Positions 1-12,148 of a stretch of DNA of 64,000 nt are shown one piece after another. Under the pieces are notes generated by a model, which was given only the letters and a program-made list of their open reading frames with translations, did no database searches and was not told the DNA's origin. The first letter of the stretch is position 1. Every line of letters starts with the position of its first letter. Location: the NCBI GenBank assembly GCA_028023455.1, contig JAQFVV010006309.1:2128511-2192510 (forward strand), written 5' to 3'. The stretch comes from Epiperipatus broadwayi. Its lineage: Eukaryota; Onychophora; Udeonychophora; Euonychophora; Peripatidae. Position numbers and translations under genes: made by a program.

Positions 1-1289
1 CGAGGATTTGGTGATAGTTATATATATAGAAATAGTATTATAAAATATAGTAGGTGAAACAGTAGGATTGACAAAGCTGACTGTTTCATTACTATAAATA
101 AGGTGTAAGGAATGTACATTAAAAGCATTCCTACATAGTGAAGATATGCAGTAACTATAGATTTATTTTTTTGTTCAAGAGCATATTAAAGTATCTAGAC
201 AATAGAGTACTATAAGAGAAGGATGATCCTTGGTCACTATTTTTGCTTATCAAATTTCTTAATATAATATACACTATTTTTTTTTACAAGTTATGCAAGT
301 CCTAAAGTAAGTGTAAAGTAATCTTTGAACTGAAGAGAATTGGAATACTTTAAACAGAAATGTTTTTATTTCTGTAATTGAAATTTAATTGGAAATAATC
401 CCTACATCAATTATGTAATTACATTAATTGTTTTCCCAAATCTTTTTAAAAGTAACTTATTTTATGACTTTATAACTAATCATTTCTTTATCATATCACA
501 CATTGTTTATCTTTTCTAATTTGTGGGTAAAGATAAACTTTGAAGTTGTTAGTTTTAATATAATTTATTATATTAGTGGAATCATTCAACTATATCAATA
601 ACACATGAATATAATGATAATAGTAAAAAAATAGTTTTTTTCTTTACAGTTGCAGATAATTCAGTGAGCATATCTGTGTGCAATGTATATTACAATTTTT
701 AAACAATATTTATACATTTCATTTTAGTAGCAGATTGATTAAGTTTCTTTATTTTCTATTTATGTAATAGTCATTTATTTCTACCATTATTATAAATTTA
801 TAAATACATGCATATTCAAAATATTTTCAAGTTTTTTTTTTCTTAACTTCACTATATCTCAACTATCCTCCAATGCAAAACTCAAATAATTCTCTTTACT
901 ATGCATACATTTTAGAAACAATCTTCACTTATGAGGTGAGCTAAAGATATCAAATATTGAATCATCTTACCCAAGTTGGCAGTTCCATGCCCGTTTTTTA
1001 TCCACTTCTAACATTTTCTAGATAGTGCATAATTGATGCATTGAAATATTTTCAAGTTTTTATAAAAATGAGTTTAATCTTCTTTCAGCATTTTTAAACA
1101 TTTTCCTCTTTACTCACATCTTTCATTGTTTCTTGATTACTTTATAAATTAATATGCTTATTACTTAAAACACCCCTATGGTAATTAAAAAATTAATTTA
1201 TACATTGGTGGAGAAAAAAAACTTGCCTGCTCAGTTATATTACTAAGTTGGTGTTCAAATATGATGTAAAAAAACTTAGTCATATAGTT
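1..1289. other. AT-rich DNA, no gene recognised
   Basis: No open frame of useful length, no domain and no repeat family found elsewhere in the window was recognised. It holds homopolymer T/A runs and scattered stop codons in all frames. I see nothing that supports a host exon. Confidence 0.6.
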
Positions 1290-1475
1290 ATATATATATA
1301 TATGGAAGATGATGATTTGGACTAACTGATAAATGCTGGTTTAGCACAAAATACTTTTAATGGTGATTATTTATCTTTTCTACATGTCTGTGGTCATGTG
1401 TATCAGTGGTATGAGATAGTGTGGATAGTTGAAGGGTGCTTGAAAGTCTGTGTTCAAATCCCCTATATTTACAAT
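1290..1475 (+). repeat. Family D repeat, partial (tRNA-like 3' part)
   Basis: This stretch matches the right halves of the elements near 42.6 kb and 43.4 kb: a segment about a T(G)CTGGTTTAGCACAAAATAC motif, then TATCTTTTC, a GTGTATCAGTGG block and finally GTTCAAATCCCC. The last two blocks resemble polymerase III A and B boxes at a plausible spacing, so the right half of family D may derive from a tRNA. The left half is absent here. What else it could be: one arm of a TIR element without internal promoter function. Homology between copies is clear; the tRNA origin is inferred. Confidence 0.6.
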
Positions 1476-3857
1476 TAAGCTCCAGGTATATGAAGAATAT
1501 TACACATACAATTATGTAATTTTTGAAGTAATATTTACTTCATAATAAATGAATTCCCTTTATCAATAATTTATACTAGATTTATTTTAATTGCATGAGT
1601 TTTAATATATTATAATTTTTCAAGTTAATATCATTTTCTATTTTCTACAATATGGATAAGTAAATCAAAATTTGCTTTCTATTTATTTTCCAAAAATATA
1701 TTTTAGCAATATTGGTGATTTATGTATGAAATTTATATAATTTATTTTTTAATAATAATAAAAATTTTTTTTCGTGCATTATGCTTTCAGTTTCACTTCC
1801 AAATAAAATCTTTAAGTATAGTATATAACTTTTATTTTTAGACTATTTTTGTATGTATGAATTTTGATTTGTGGGGGTGTGTGTGCAAATAATCAATAAT
1901 ATGCTCACTGTATTTTAATAGAATACAATACAATAACTTTATAAAGATTAGAAAATTACTAGAAATGGGAAAATTATGTTGTAGAATAGCATTCTGAAAA
2001 AAAAAAAAAAGATGCCTGTCATAATTTTTGAAATCATTTACAGAATGCATATTGCTGAAGAAGCATTAGAATAATTTTTTTATTTTATTGATATTTATTG
2101 TTTGTGTGTGCACATGTTTTTAAATTTTGTTTTCAAATATCTTTATGTATAAATTTATTTATTAAGTGTTTATTTTTCAAATGTATATATTTTCAAAAAT
2201 AAATTTAAAAAAAAAGGTTTATTAAATAAATCCCTTGTGAAAATTTAAAAGGCTATCTTATAAATTTGTGTTGTTAAAAGCATCATCAATATAGAGAATC
2301 CTTATTAAGACTTTATAAAATAATGTAAAAGGCATAGGACTGTCAATATCTATGATTTGGGTTCAAATCGAGGATAGACAAAACTTAATGGCTTCATTTT
2401 TTGTCTCTTAATGAATGCTAAAATTTTATATTTACTTACTCAAATAAAAATAGGCCTAGGAATATATTTTTCAAACTTTATTAAAATTTTATATATATAT
2501 AGTGAAAGTGCAATATCTACTACATATTATTATAAGTTCCATGTGGCTAAGCTTTGATGATTATAATAGTTCACACACTGTTTATTGAACTGCAAGAGTA
2601 CAATATTTTTCAACATGCATGCACACATGTATATAACAAAGATGCTTTTTTATATGTGTAAAATGCTTATAGAAATTAACATTATGTAGCATACCCAAAA
2701 TTAAAAAATAATAATGTAGTTAATAATAAATTGAAAATATATATTTACACATATTCTGAGTATGTGTTCAATCATTCACATTCAGTCATAAAATAAAAAT
2801 AATATATAACTTAGTGTACCATATCTTCATTTTACAAAATAAATAAATTTAATAATGCAATTATGACTTTCATTATAATTAAATAAGTTCTGAAGAATAT
2901 TATTTTTTAATAATTTTTTTATATGTAATAGAAGTTTCATTATCAATATACTATGTCACTCGCAGTTGTTTCGATGTTTTTAAGTTCATATCAACTTACA
3001 AATAGTATTAAAACTTTTAGCATTATCCTTAGAAACACTTCATTATTTGAAATACAGTAGATCAAATTTAGAAAGGATATTAAAACAAAGGATAAATCAT
3101 AAGCTGGAGAAACATTATTAATAAATACAATTGTGTACAGTAGTGTGAGATGTAAAAATGGCTACTGCTCTATTGTAAAATTTATTGAGTTTATGAAATT
3201 TCATGACATTTTTATAATCATGGTTGTTTACAGTGTTCTGAGATGGAGTGGAAAAGTAACTGCTATGATATTGTAAAGTTTATTAAATTTATGATTTTTA
3301 TTGTTTTTTTATGTTTATTTACATGTTATTGGAAAGTGTATAATCTAGTGAATATTGAGGCAGCATATATCATGACATTATATGACTTTCTTAAAGGAAC
3401 ATTGTTAAAATAATTTCTTGTTAATTAATTTTAAAATTTATGCATGTATACTGTAGCATAATTCTTATTAACACTTACATTATATTGCAAAGTGTTTTTA
3501 TATTAAAAATCTAGGATCTATTCATTGTTATCACGCTGATAGAAAATACTTTCTCTAAAATCATTTCACTTTTTTTTTTGATGATGGGCATGAGTATCCA
3601 TTATGCTGTTGATATTTGGCACAACGTCTATAAATAACCATTCATATATATGTGAATTAGTATGAATGTTGCGATAAGAAATTAAAAATAAAATACATTA
3701 ATTAAACTTTGATTTTTTTTCTGAACTGAATAATCTAAAAATATTCCAGATCAGAATAAAATAACTTTACAAACAATTTTAATTAGATACTTGAGAGAAA
3801 AAAATCATCTTTGCCCCAAAATAAATACATTTTCTTAATAAAAGATTAGTAAAAAAT
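1476..3857. other. AT-rich DNA, one weak B-box-like site
   Basis: No gene recognised. A short GGGTTCAAATC sequence at 2359-2369 resembles a polymerase III B box and might mark an eroded tRNA-derived SINE, but no convincing A box or body was found. Several short open frames in this stretch are low-complexity and look accidental. Confidence 0.45.
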
Positions 3858-4140
3858 CAGTCATATTTCACATGACCTATATAGCTTGTATTACCAATAT
3901 ATAATATATAAAGAGCCTGCTAATAGCTCTAAACAAGCTTATTTATTTTATTTTTTATGATAAATGCTTGGCTTGAGTTAATATTTTGAACCTAATGTCC
4001 TAGCTCCTCGCTGATGAGGGCCATAGCTTGAAAACGGTCTGGGGACCATCATAGATAAAGGCTTCAGGTATTTTCTCTTGTAGCATTTATCATAAAAAAT
4101 AAAATAAATAAGCTTGTTTAGAGCTATTAGCAGGCTATAT
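3858..4140 (+). repeat. Family C foldback element, copy 1
   Basis: A leader at 3858-3913 (with TTTCACATGACC) is followed by a perfect 54-bp inverted repeat: 3914-3967 is the exact reverse complement of 4083-4136. The 115-bp middle holds a core (AGCTCCTCGCTGATGAG, then GTCTGGGGA) that recurs in copies 2, 3 and 4 and, diverged, in family B. The perfect arms suggest a recent copy or recent gene conversion between arms. Target duplications were not resolved. It could be a MITE or a SINE-derived hairpin; there is no coding capacity. Confidence 0.85.
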
Positions 4141-5825
4141 ATTAATAAAAGATTGAAAGTCAATGTTGTTATTCTATTAAAAGAGATAAAGCTGTTTGTT
4201 CTGCATTGTTAATAATGATTTTAAGCATAGTGTTTTTTTAGGGTTAAATAATGGAAAATATGTGATTTTAAATGTGATTCCGGAAAGAAAAATCTAAATT
4301 AAATGATATTATAAAAATGAAAAATAAAAAAAATTGATAGAATTACTTATTTCAATTATTATCATAGTGACTATATGTCTCCCAAGGTTTTTTTTTTAAA
4401 TCATAAAGATAATTTTTTTTTTTTTAGGTATATTTTTGTTTTTACAGATGATATTGTCAAAATTTCAAATGTTTTTGTAAAAAAAATTGAAGATTATATT
4501 AATTTTGATCAACTTTCTGTTGTTGTTTTTTTTTATCTTTTGGAGCTTTTAAAAAAATTAATGGGTTTGTTTTAGATGAGAATAATGTTTTTAATAGTTT
4601 ATATATTGAATACATGTACTAGTCAATTGATTGATTATAAAGTATTAATATATTTATTTCTGTTTTGGAAAAACAGGAATATTTTTCTTCTAATAGGATT
4701 GAGGTTATTTATGATTTACTTTTATTAGAAAATTCAATGTATTTTTGATGTAATGATGTGCTTTATAAAATTAGAGACAATAGAATAATTTGTAATGTTA
4801 TTTTATGTCTAATATGTTCTACCTATACTAATTTCTTAGAATGTAATGCTATTAATCAATTTTCTTGCTCATTAAATCACATGTTAGATATGTTTATGAT
4901 TGTTTGTTCATTGTTGATAATATTTAAGCTAGATAGAATGGTTTTGATTCTAATATTAAATTTATTTTTGAAGGTAATGCTTTTGATTTTGTTTATTTTT
5001 AGATTTGAACAGCTGACAAAGTTAATAATACTTTCTTTTATAGTAATTCTATTAAAGATGTAAAATTAAAATATATGATCAAGGTTTAAAAATTATCAAC
5101 CTCTCAGTCAAAAAAAAAAGCTGCTTTGTTAAATTTTTGTTATAGAAATAAAAAATTTTGAAATTAATGTTTATTTTCAAAGAAGATAGTTTGCTTTGGA
5201 TAATATTGACTTAGATTACCTTCATGATTTTATTAAGAATATTATATTTAATAAAAATATTTACAAGTCTGAATTTTAAAATTTGGAAGTTAATGAGAAA
5301 AAAGTATTTATTTTGTAACCTTTTAAGGCTTCAATTTGTAGATTAAGTAATAGTGGTAATCAATTATTGGGTGGTATAAAAATTGCTTGGAAGAAAGATC
5401 TTCATTTAAATTTATATTGATGGTAAATGTATTCTTGATTGTAGTTATAGTAAAATTTATATAGGTCAATTAAAGTTTATAATAGTTAAAAATAGACATT
5501 ATAAAATTTAGTTTTATATTCATGAACTCAATACAGATTATAATACATATTATTTGATGATGCAGATGTTATTTTATATAAAAAATGAATTAAAAAAAGA
5601 GTTAAAGAATCTTCTTGATTATTTGATATTAAAGATAAGTGGTATTTGAAATAAATTATGCAAATGGTTAGTATGTTAGATATAAATGTTTTACTTTTCA
5701 CTGATTTACATTTGAGAAAATCTATTTATGCAAGATGTGAAACCATGTTCATGACTGTACTTTTTGTATAAGTTTGTGTTATTTTAATAGTGTTTTAATG
5801 TTATATGATTTTCTGTTATAAATAT
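4141..5825. other. AT-rich DNA with low-complexity open frames
   Basis: Two open frames (4375-4575 and 4758-5063, plus strand) translate to Phe/Leu/Ile-rich sequence, as expected of T-rich DNA. I tried to read 4300-5700 as an old LINE and saw only vague resemblance, with no RT or endonuclease motif. No gene is called. Confidence 0.5.
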
Positions 5826-6150
5826 ATAAAAAGCATGCTAATAGCTCTAAACAAGTTTTTTTTATGATAAATGGCACAAGAAAAAGCATTTGAAATCTTT
5901 ATTTTTGATTGTCCCCATCTCCAGACCAGTTTTGAGTTATGGCTCTCTTCAGTGAGGAGCTAGGACATTAGAATCAGAATCCTAATTCAAGCTAAGCATT
6001 TGTTTAATACTTAACTATCCAAGATAAAGATTCCAAATGCTTTCTCTTGTGGCATTTATCATTAAAAAAAAAGCTTGTTTAGAGCTATTAGCGTGCTCTT
6101 TATTTATTACATATTGGTAATGCAAGCTAGGTCATGTGATATATGACTTG
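5826..6150 (-). repeat. Family C foldback element, copy 2
   Basis: On the minus strand the order matches copy 1: leader (with ATCACATGACC, plus-strand 6080-6150), arm, core, arm. The arms (from about 5832 and up to about 6100) pair over about 45 bp with indels in a T run. The middle is longer than in copy 1 and repeats an AAGCATTTG..AAATGCTT segment. The core (GAGGAGCTAGGACATT in plus orientation) is intact. Confidence 0.8.
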
Positions 6151-7080
6151 TTTTTATTAATATATATATATACTGAACTATGTTTTAACCTTAATTTTAT
6201 TTTCAAATTTGTGTATATATTAATTCATATATTGTTAAATATTATTTTTTTAACGTGTATATTCAAGACTTAATTAAAAAAAAGTTACCTAAATAAAGAC
6301 TAATTCATTTTAAGATAATAAAATTTAGCAGATGTAAAAGTTTAGTAGTGATTTTTCTGGCAGTAGGCATTAAATTTTGGTATTTATTTTGAGAATATTA
6401 TAAGTATTGCATGTTTTTTAAAATTATATTTATATAAATAAAGATAAGCACTTATATGAGATTGTAAATATTTTCATAAAATATATAAAAACTGAAAATA
6501 TATACAATGAAGTTTGTTATAGTAAAAACTGATAGAGATAATAAATTGTACAATAAAAAACTTTTTTACTGAATTGAAATTTGCATGACAAAAGAATAAT
6601 TGACATATATCTTTGTCAATTTAGGCTTAAATTATCAATTTAGTTTATTTATTTGTTTATTTATAACTTTTAACAATAAAAGTATACTTCACTTATATTA
6701 TTATTTACTTATTCTGTTGCATACAACATTAATTATATTGAGAATCTAGGTTAGAAAACAGATTTTAAAAAGTTTCTAAACAAAAAAGGCTGTAAAAATG
6801 TTAATAAACAAAAATGCTATGACAAATACTATTGATTGACATAGCATACATATGTACATTTCAGAGTTTTTCTGAACTGTTGAATTAGAAAAGTGATTAA
6901 TGCCATAAAAAAAAATCACATAAAAAAGCAGAAATAAAATAACTTATAAATATGTTTGTTTTTGCTTTTAAAATATCAATTTTAATTGTTACTTTGAGGC
7001 AGAAAACAAATTTAGAAAGTATAATTAAAAAAATAATTTCCAATATAGAATGTCAAAGTTCTGAAAATAATATGGTTAAA
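6151..7080. other. AT-rich DNA, nothing recognised
   Basis: No open frames, motifs or cross-window repeats were identified in this stretch. Confidence 0.5.
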
Positions 7081-7325
7081 TCAATGATCACATGATCATT
7101 ATTTCTTATGCTTACACAAATTGTTAAAATAGTAGCAACTCTCTCTAAATGATAGCACCACCCTGTAATCAATAAATGCTAGAATGTTTTTGCATAAAAA
7201 TCACCATCTAGTGCCTACTCATTTCTCTAGTTTCTACCTTGTGGTCTTCATAACGAGGAGCCTTGTATCTGAAAGCACTGCACCTTTATCTTGGGATCTA
7301 ATGCAATGCTCCAGCACCCATCTTT
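7081..7325 (-). repeat. Family B foldback/SINE-like element, copy 1
   Basis: It starts on the plus strand with a leader (ATCACATGATCA...CTTATGCTTACACAA), then an arm (GTAGCAACTCTCTC...) that is the complement of the family's other end, then the core in minus orientation (CGAGGAGCC) and a minus-strand tRNA-like head near 7290-7320. The right arm is missing. Homology with the copies at 7.5, 8.0, 50.9 and 54.4 kb is clear by eye. Confidence 0.7.
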
Positions 7326-7493
7326 TATTTTTTTTATATGAGTTCAAAATGAAAGCATAGTATTATTTTCTATCTGAGATCTTTTGCTTATATAATCATA
7401 AAGTTTGAAACCCAGTTCAGTATCTATATATTTTGGTGTTTTTGGTTTTTTAATGGCTATAGAAACCATCATCCTTTGGCTAGGATTGATATA

Positions 7494-7832
7494 AAACCAC
7501 CAAAATTATCTCACAATCACCATTTCTTAAACTTTACAAGCTGTTAAAACAGTAGAAACTCTCACCATACAGTAGTGACACCCATTGCAAGTCATAAGAA
7601 AATTTGGGCAGCAAATTTTCTGTTTAATGCCTACTTATCCATTTTCCCCAGATTGATTTTTAGCTTGTGGCCTTCAACAATAAGGAGCCTTAAATAAACT
7701 TTCTAACATCTATTGATTAATATGGCTTGCACTGGGTAGCACTACTATATGAAGAGAGTTGCTACTGTTTTAACAGCTTGTGTAATCATAAGAATTGGTA
7801 ATCATGTGATGTTTTAGTGATTTATTATCAAT
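7494..7832. repeat. Family B foldback element, copy 2 (both arms present)
   Basis: Leader plus arm at each end form inverted repeats of roughly 100-120 bp with many mismatches (left 7494-7600, right about 7710-7832). Between them lies the core on the minus strand (AATAAGGAGCCTTA and nearby). This copy shows that family B, like C and D, has a long-terminal-inverted-repeat layout around a central core. No coding capacity. Confidence 0.75.
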
Positions 7833-8004
7833 TATTGTTAAATGATGATATTGACTATAGTTATTAAAAAACAAAAGACCCCAAAATACATAAAAAACAA
7901 CTGAATTCAGACCTGTATGATTATGCAAGTGAATGAATTTGGAATGAAAATCTTATTATATTTCCAATTTGGACTCATAACTTTATAATTAACTAAAATG
8001 GTCA

Positions 8005-8235
8005 AGGGTGAATACTGGAGAGTTGCATTTGATTCAAAGATCTAGGTTCAATCCTGTCAGATCCAAGGTTTTTACTGATGAAATTCATAAGCTAGAAACC
8101 AGTCTGGAGATACTGGGTTAGTAGACACTAGATAATAATTTTTGTGCACAAGCCTTCTAGCATTCATTGGTTATTATAGCTTGCACTAGGTGGCACTACT
8201 TTATGGAGAGAATTGCTACTGTACTAAATCTTTAA
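8005..8235 (+). repeat. Family B element, copy 3, with tRNA-like head
   Basis: Here the family is in plus orientation and begins with a head containing AGGTTCAATCCTG, a good polymerase III B-box match, preceded by a possible A box near 8015. The core follows (GATCCAAGG..., AGTCTGGAGAT), then the 3' arm ending in TGGCACTACT...GGAGAGAATTGC. The leader and inverted 5' arm are absent. This copy looks like a conventional tRNA-derived SINE, in contrast to copy 2. Confidence 0.7.
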
Positions 8236-10149
8236 TTTGTGAATGTTATTAGAGTATGTATGTTTACATTATTATATATGTTTTAATGTTTTATTTTAAT
8301 TGGACCTAAATCAAATTATACTCCCTAGATAGTAATTAATTTTATATACATATTTAAATTTATAGTTTCATTTTCTAGTATATATTTTCTGTTCCAATAT
8401 TTGTTTTGAATGTTAACTTTGAGCTAAGCTTTGAGTCTGAATTGATTATCTTTAAATATATGTAATTCAATTCAATCTATAATGAATAGATGATATAACA
8501 AACAGCCTACTGAATCCAATTAATTTACTATAGCAAACCCTACTGCATAAATGATTAAGGACTAATGTTTTTTTTTTCACGTGTAATTTGCCAAAATGAA
8601 TAGCTGGCTAATCAATAAAAAAGAATTATGTGCACATTTACTTAATACTTCCAAGCTAAATAGGACTAGTTTAATTAAAAGATAAGTATTTAATAAATAT
8701 AAAATATATTAATAATGCATTAAGAAAGAAATATGAAGTACTACAATGTAGAAAAAAAAAGTAGATGATTTTGATAATTAATATTTAATGTTTGTGCATA
8801 AAAATAACTGGTTATCTCAAAAAAAAAAAGTATTCTCTCCTGAAATACAGTAACAGAAGTTAAATGGAAGTAATATTAATAGTGACTAGATGATAGTGTT
8901 AAAAAGATAGCAGCTTTAAATAAATAACCAAATTTAAACAGTTGACCAATTATGGAAATCCATATAAAACAGTGTATATAATAATATTAAATATTGTGAT
9001 TCAATTGAATTTGTTGTAACTCAATAAATAATAAATTTAACAATAAGATTGTACATTTTTAAAAATTTTGAGGTTCTTTTTCAGATATAAAGAATTACAT
9101 TTTATTTTTTATAAGTTATTTTGAGATTTGCCCTCATAAATTTATTTCTCATTGCTTATAAATAAAAGTAAAATTGAAACCATATTGTTATTGTTTTTTT
9201 AAAAAAAAAAAAATATGAAAGAAAAAAAAAGTAACTCCTGTTTGTTTGATTTTATTATAATGTCAAATCATTTTTGACAATTTTATTGGTAATAATCATG
9301 AAAAGTAAAGTATAATTTTTTGTCATAATAACATCAAGAAAAGCTCTGTGCTACTGAGTAAATAAAAAGAACATGCTTTTTGTTTATTTACATGGAGAAA
9401 ATTATATCAATATATTAGCAGTGACTGAATGTACTAAGATTATAATGTGCTTAGTGTAATTGAATTCAAATGAGGTAAATGTTGAAAATTATTTAAGATT
9501 TTTACATTTTAAAATTTATTTTTCAGGTGAGTGATATAACCAATATATCTAATCCTTCAATATTCACCAGCATATAGATATCTAATAAGTCTAACCTAAA
9601 TTCACTAAAACTCTTATTGTTTAGAAATGAGCAAATCTGATTATGTCTTCTGCTTCTTTTAGGAAGCCTGGTGCGTCTAAGTTGCAGTTTATAAATTTTG
9701 AATTTTATTGCCTATCTCTATAGCACTGCATTAAATTATGCAGGGCTGTATACACACATATATACAAGCATGTGAAAAGTAAAAATAATAGTGATTTAAT
9801 GATTGCCTCAGTTTTTTTGGATCATGACATGTAAATATAAATTTAAGTTTGATATTGAAAGTGTGAAGATTCTTCATGAAGAGAGAAACGATAATAAAAA
9901 AAAATTTAAGGAAGCAATTTGAATAAATAGGAATAAAATGAATTTAATTAATAGACAAGCTGCTAACATTAAAATTTGGGTTTCATGGGATTTGAGTTGA
10001 TGACATTGACTTCTATTTTATTATTTGAATTTAACGCCAGTTGAGATAGGTTAAGAAATTAACTGAAAGTACTTCTGCGGATTGAAAGATTGTATATAAT
10101 AGTTTATTACCATTATATTTATTATTTTTATTGTTATATATATATAGGT
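8236..10149. other. AT-rich DNA, nothing recognised
   Basis: Only poly-A/poly-T runs and short AT repeats were seen. No open frame of note and no match to other repeats in the window. Confidence 0.5.
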
Positions 10150-10795
10150 TTATCCCCCAAATCCCAACAACTAAAATGTTGATGGTTACAACATCAATTT
10201 CACAAATGCTGACAACTAAAAATTTCCAATAGTGAAAAAGCTGTCAGTTCAAAACCCTTACAAGGAAAATCAGACAGGTTAAAACTTCATTAGTGAAAAT
10301 CTCATCAGATCAAAATGGCAACAATCTAAAATTCTGAAAATATAAAATGTCTACAGATAAATAATTTGTTTTATATCTACTAAGAATAAAATTATATATA
10401 CTTGCCTAGTGTATTATTATTCTCGATTTTTATGAAATTTAGAAAATGAGAAATAACGTTCAATGCAACACTAGATTAAAATCTCAATAATCTAAAATCA
10501 CAAAAATGTAAAATGTCAACAAATAAATAATTTGTTTCTTACCTATTAAGAATAAAATTATATTTTTCTTTCTATGATGTTATTTAAAAATTAAGCTTTA
10601 TATGTATAGTTTCACAATGAAACTGATATTGTCTAAATTTTGATTTGTTGACATTTTACATTTTTAAGATTTTACGTGGAGATTTTGAAATGTTGCAGTG
10701 TTTTAACTACTGGGGATTTAACTATCAAGGATTTAGCTGTTATGATTTAAGATTATTAAGATTTTGAGCAGTTAGGATTTTGGGCAACACTGATA
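10150..10795. repeat. Foldback element with iterated arms
   Basis: The left part is a run of degenerate short units resembling CAAATCCCAACAACTAAAAT spaced roughly 15-20 bp apart. The right part (about 10640-10790) carries the reverse complement of the same kind of unit (AGCAGTTAGGATTTTGGG). Inner segments at 10490-10545 and 10640-10670 also pair (AAAATGTCAACAAAT with ATTTGTTGACATTTT). Two similar AAATAATTTGTTT...AAGAATAAAATTATAT segments lie at 10355-10400 and 10525-10565. The design recalls foldback (FB-like) elements, whose long inverted ends are tandemly iterated. No coding sequence. Confidence 0.6.
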
Positions 10796-10999
10796 TAATG
10801 CATAGCATTATTATTATTTTTTTTTGAGATACTAATAAATTTCATTATAAAATTTTACATTTAAAAGCATTACAAATTGTTTTTTTACACATGGATTAAA
10901 AAACAGGAACTAAATAAGCTTAAATTGAATTATTGTTATATTTATCTTTTTTTTTGTAAGTAAACATTGTCTTGCAAGTATTGTAATACTTTTCTTTCT
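10796..10999. other. AT-rich DNA
   Basis: No recognised feature. Confidence 0.4.
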
Positions 11000-11310
11000 T
11001 TTAAATCTATAGTTTCTCAGAATTTTTAGTCAATACTACTCACTTTATCGAATGCTTTTTTAAAATCAATGTTACAAAGAATGATTCTTTTCCTAATTAT
11101 ATTTTTAACATTATTAATCTAATGTTAAAAAATTGACAAATTTTAATATCTAAAGAGGGGAGGGATGGATGGATGGATGAAATAAAAAAAATTATTATAT
11201 GTGGGGGAAAAAAGAAAGCTTTTGATCAGAAAAACTGGATTAAACTTGAAAATACCTTTGTTTTACAATGGATCAGAAATGTTTGAAAAATTATGGTGAC
11301 ATTGAGGATA
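11000..11310. pseudogene. LINE E fragments: RT motif A (minus) and C-terminal end (plus)
   Basis: On the minus strand, 11041-11070 encodes IDFKKAFDKV, the classic motif A of LINE reverse transcriptases with the catalytic Asp present. Its flanks decay within a few codons. Directly beside it, on the plus strand, 11150-11300 aligns by eye with the LINE E C-terminal region at 48.8 kb (shared GGATGGATGAAATAA, then TGGATTAAACTTG). Two pieces in opposite orientations mean rearrangement or two insertions. Both are far too damaged to function. Confidence 0.55.
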
Positions 11311-11780
11311 TATATCCAATATTGTAGATATAAAAATAAATAGTTATCATTTAAAATTTATTCACATTGGTAAATTTTTGTCGGCTGGATTAATGTTTAA
11401 TGTACACATTTAGAAAAAGACTCTCTAAATATCTTTTTACTATTAATCTTAACAAGGCATTTGAGTAAATAACTAAAACTATTTTAAATATCTTGAAAAG
11501 ATATATTGTTAATTATTATTGTTAATTGATCCTAAAAAATCACAAGTGCGCCTGTACTTTTAACCAGTATTTCTTGAATTTTAATTTGGTAGTTTCACTT
11601 TCCTTATCTATTTATTTTTCTGAAAAATTTAAAATAAATGCATATACAAAAAATAAATTATTATTACTTGATAGGTAAATAGTGATGAATAAGCATTTTC
11701 AAATCCCTCTTAATGTTCCATCTCTCAACTTAAAAGTTGATGTTTTACTGTTCTTTAAAAGAGCTGAAAATCTTGAAATT

Positions 11781-12148
11781 ATTAGACCGGAAGTCGAACT
11801 TCGATAATGCGCTGTTACTTTAAATAATATAAATCTCCGCGCGCGCACTCACATGTCAGTAAAAGTTTAAAAAACTTAAGTGAATGACTTAAGTTTAGAA
11901 TGCATTTCTATAAATACACCAACTTTCACTGACCATGCTAAATCAGGGCTTCAGTTTGATTATAACATCAGGCACACGAGCCCTGATTTAGAATGGTCAG
12001 TGAAAGTTCGTGTATTTATAGAAATGCACTATAAACTGAAGTGATTCACTTAAGTTTTATTAAACTTTCACTGACGGGTGAATGCGCGGTGATTTATAAT
12101 ATTTAAAGTAATAGCGCATTATCGGAGTTCGACTGCCGGTTTATTCTG
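11781..12148. repeat. Family A near-palindrome, copy 1
   Basis: Two arms of about 180 bp (about 11781-11965 and 11977-12148) are inverted copies with a very short centre. Each outer end carries AAGTCGAACTYCGATAATG followed by CGC; inner parts share CATTTCTATAAATACAC and TTTCACTGACCAT. The element is visibly richer in G+C than its surroundings, including a CGCGCGC run. It is non-coding and would form a large hairpin when single-stranded. Related copies lie at 21.6-22.0 kb and 55.7-56.1 kb. Confidence 0.85.

Noticed and set aside
4375-5063. Hydrophobic open frames that could suggest a membrane protein
   Set aside because: T-rich DNA gives Phe/Leu/Ile by chance. No motif, no start context, no homologous domain.
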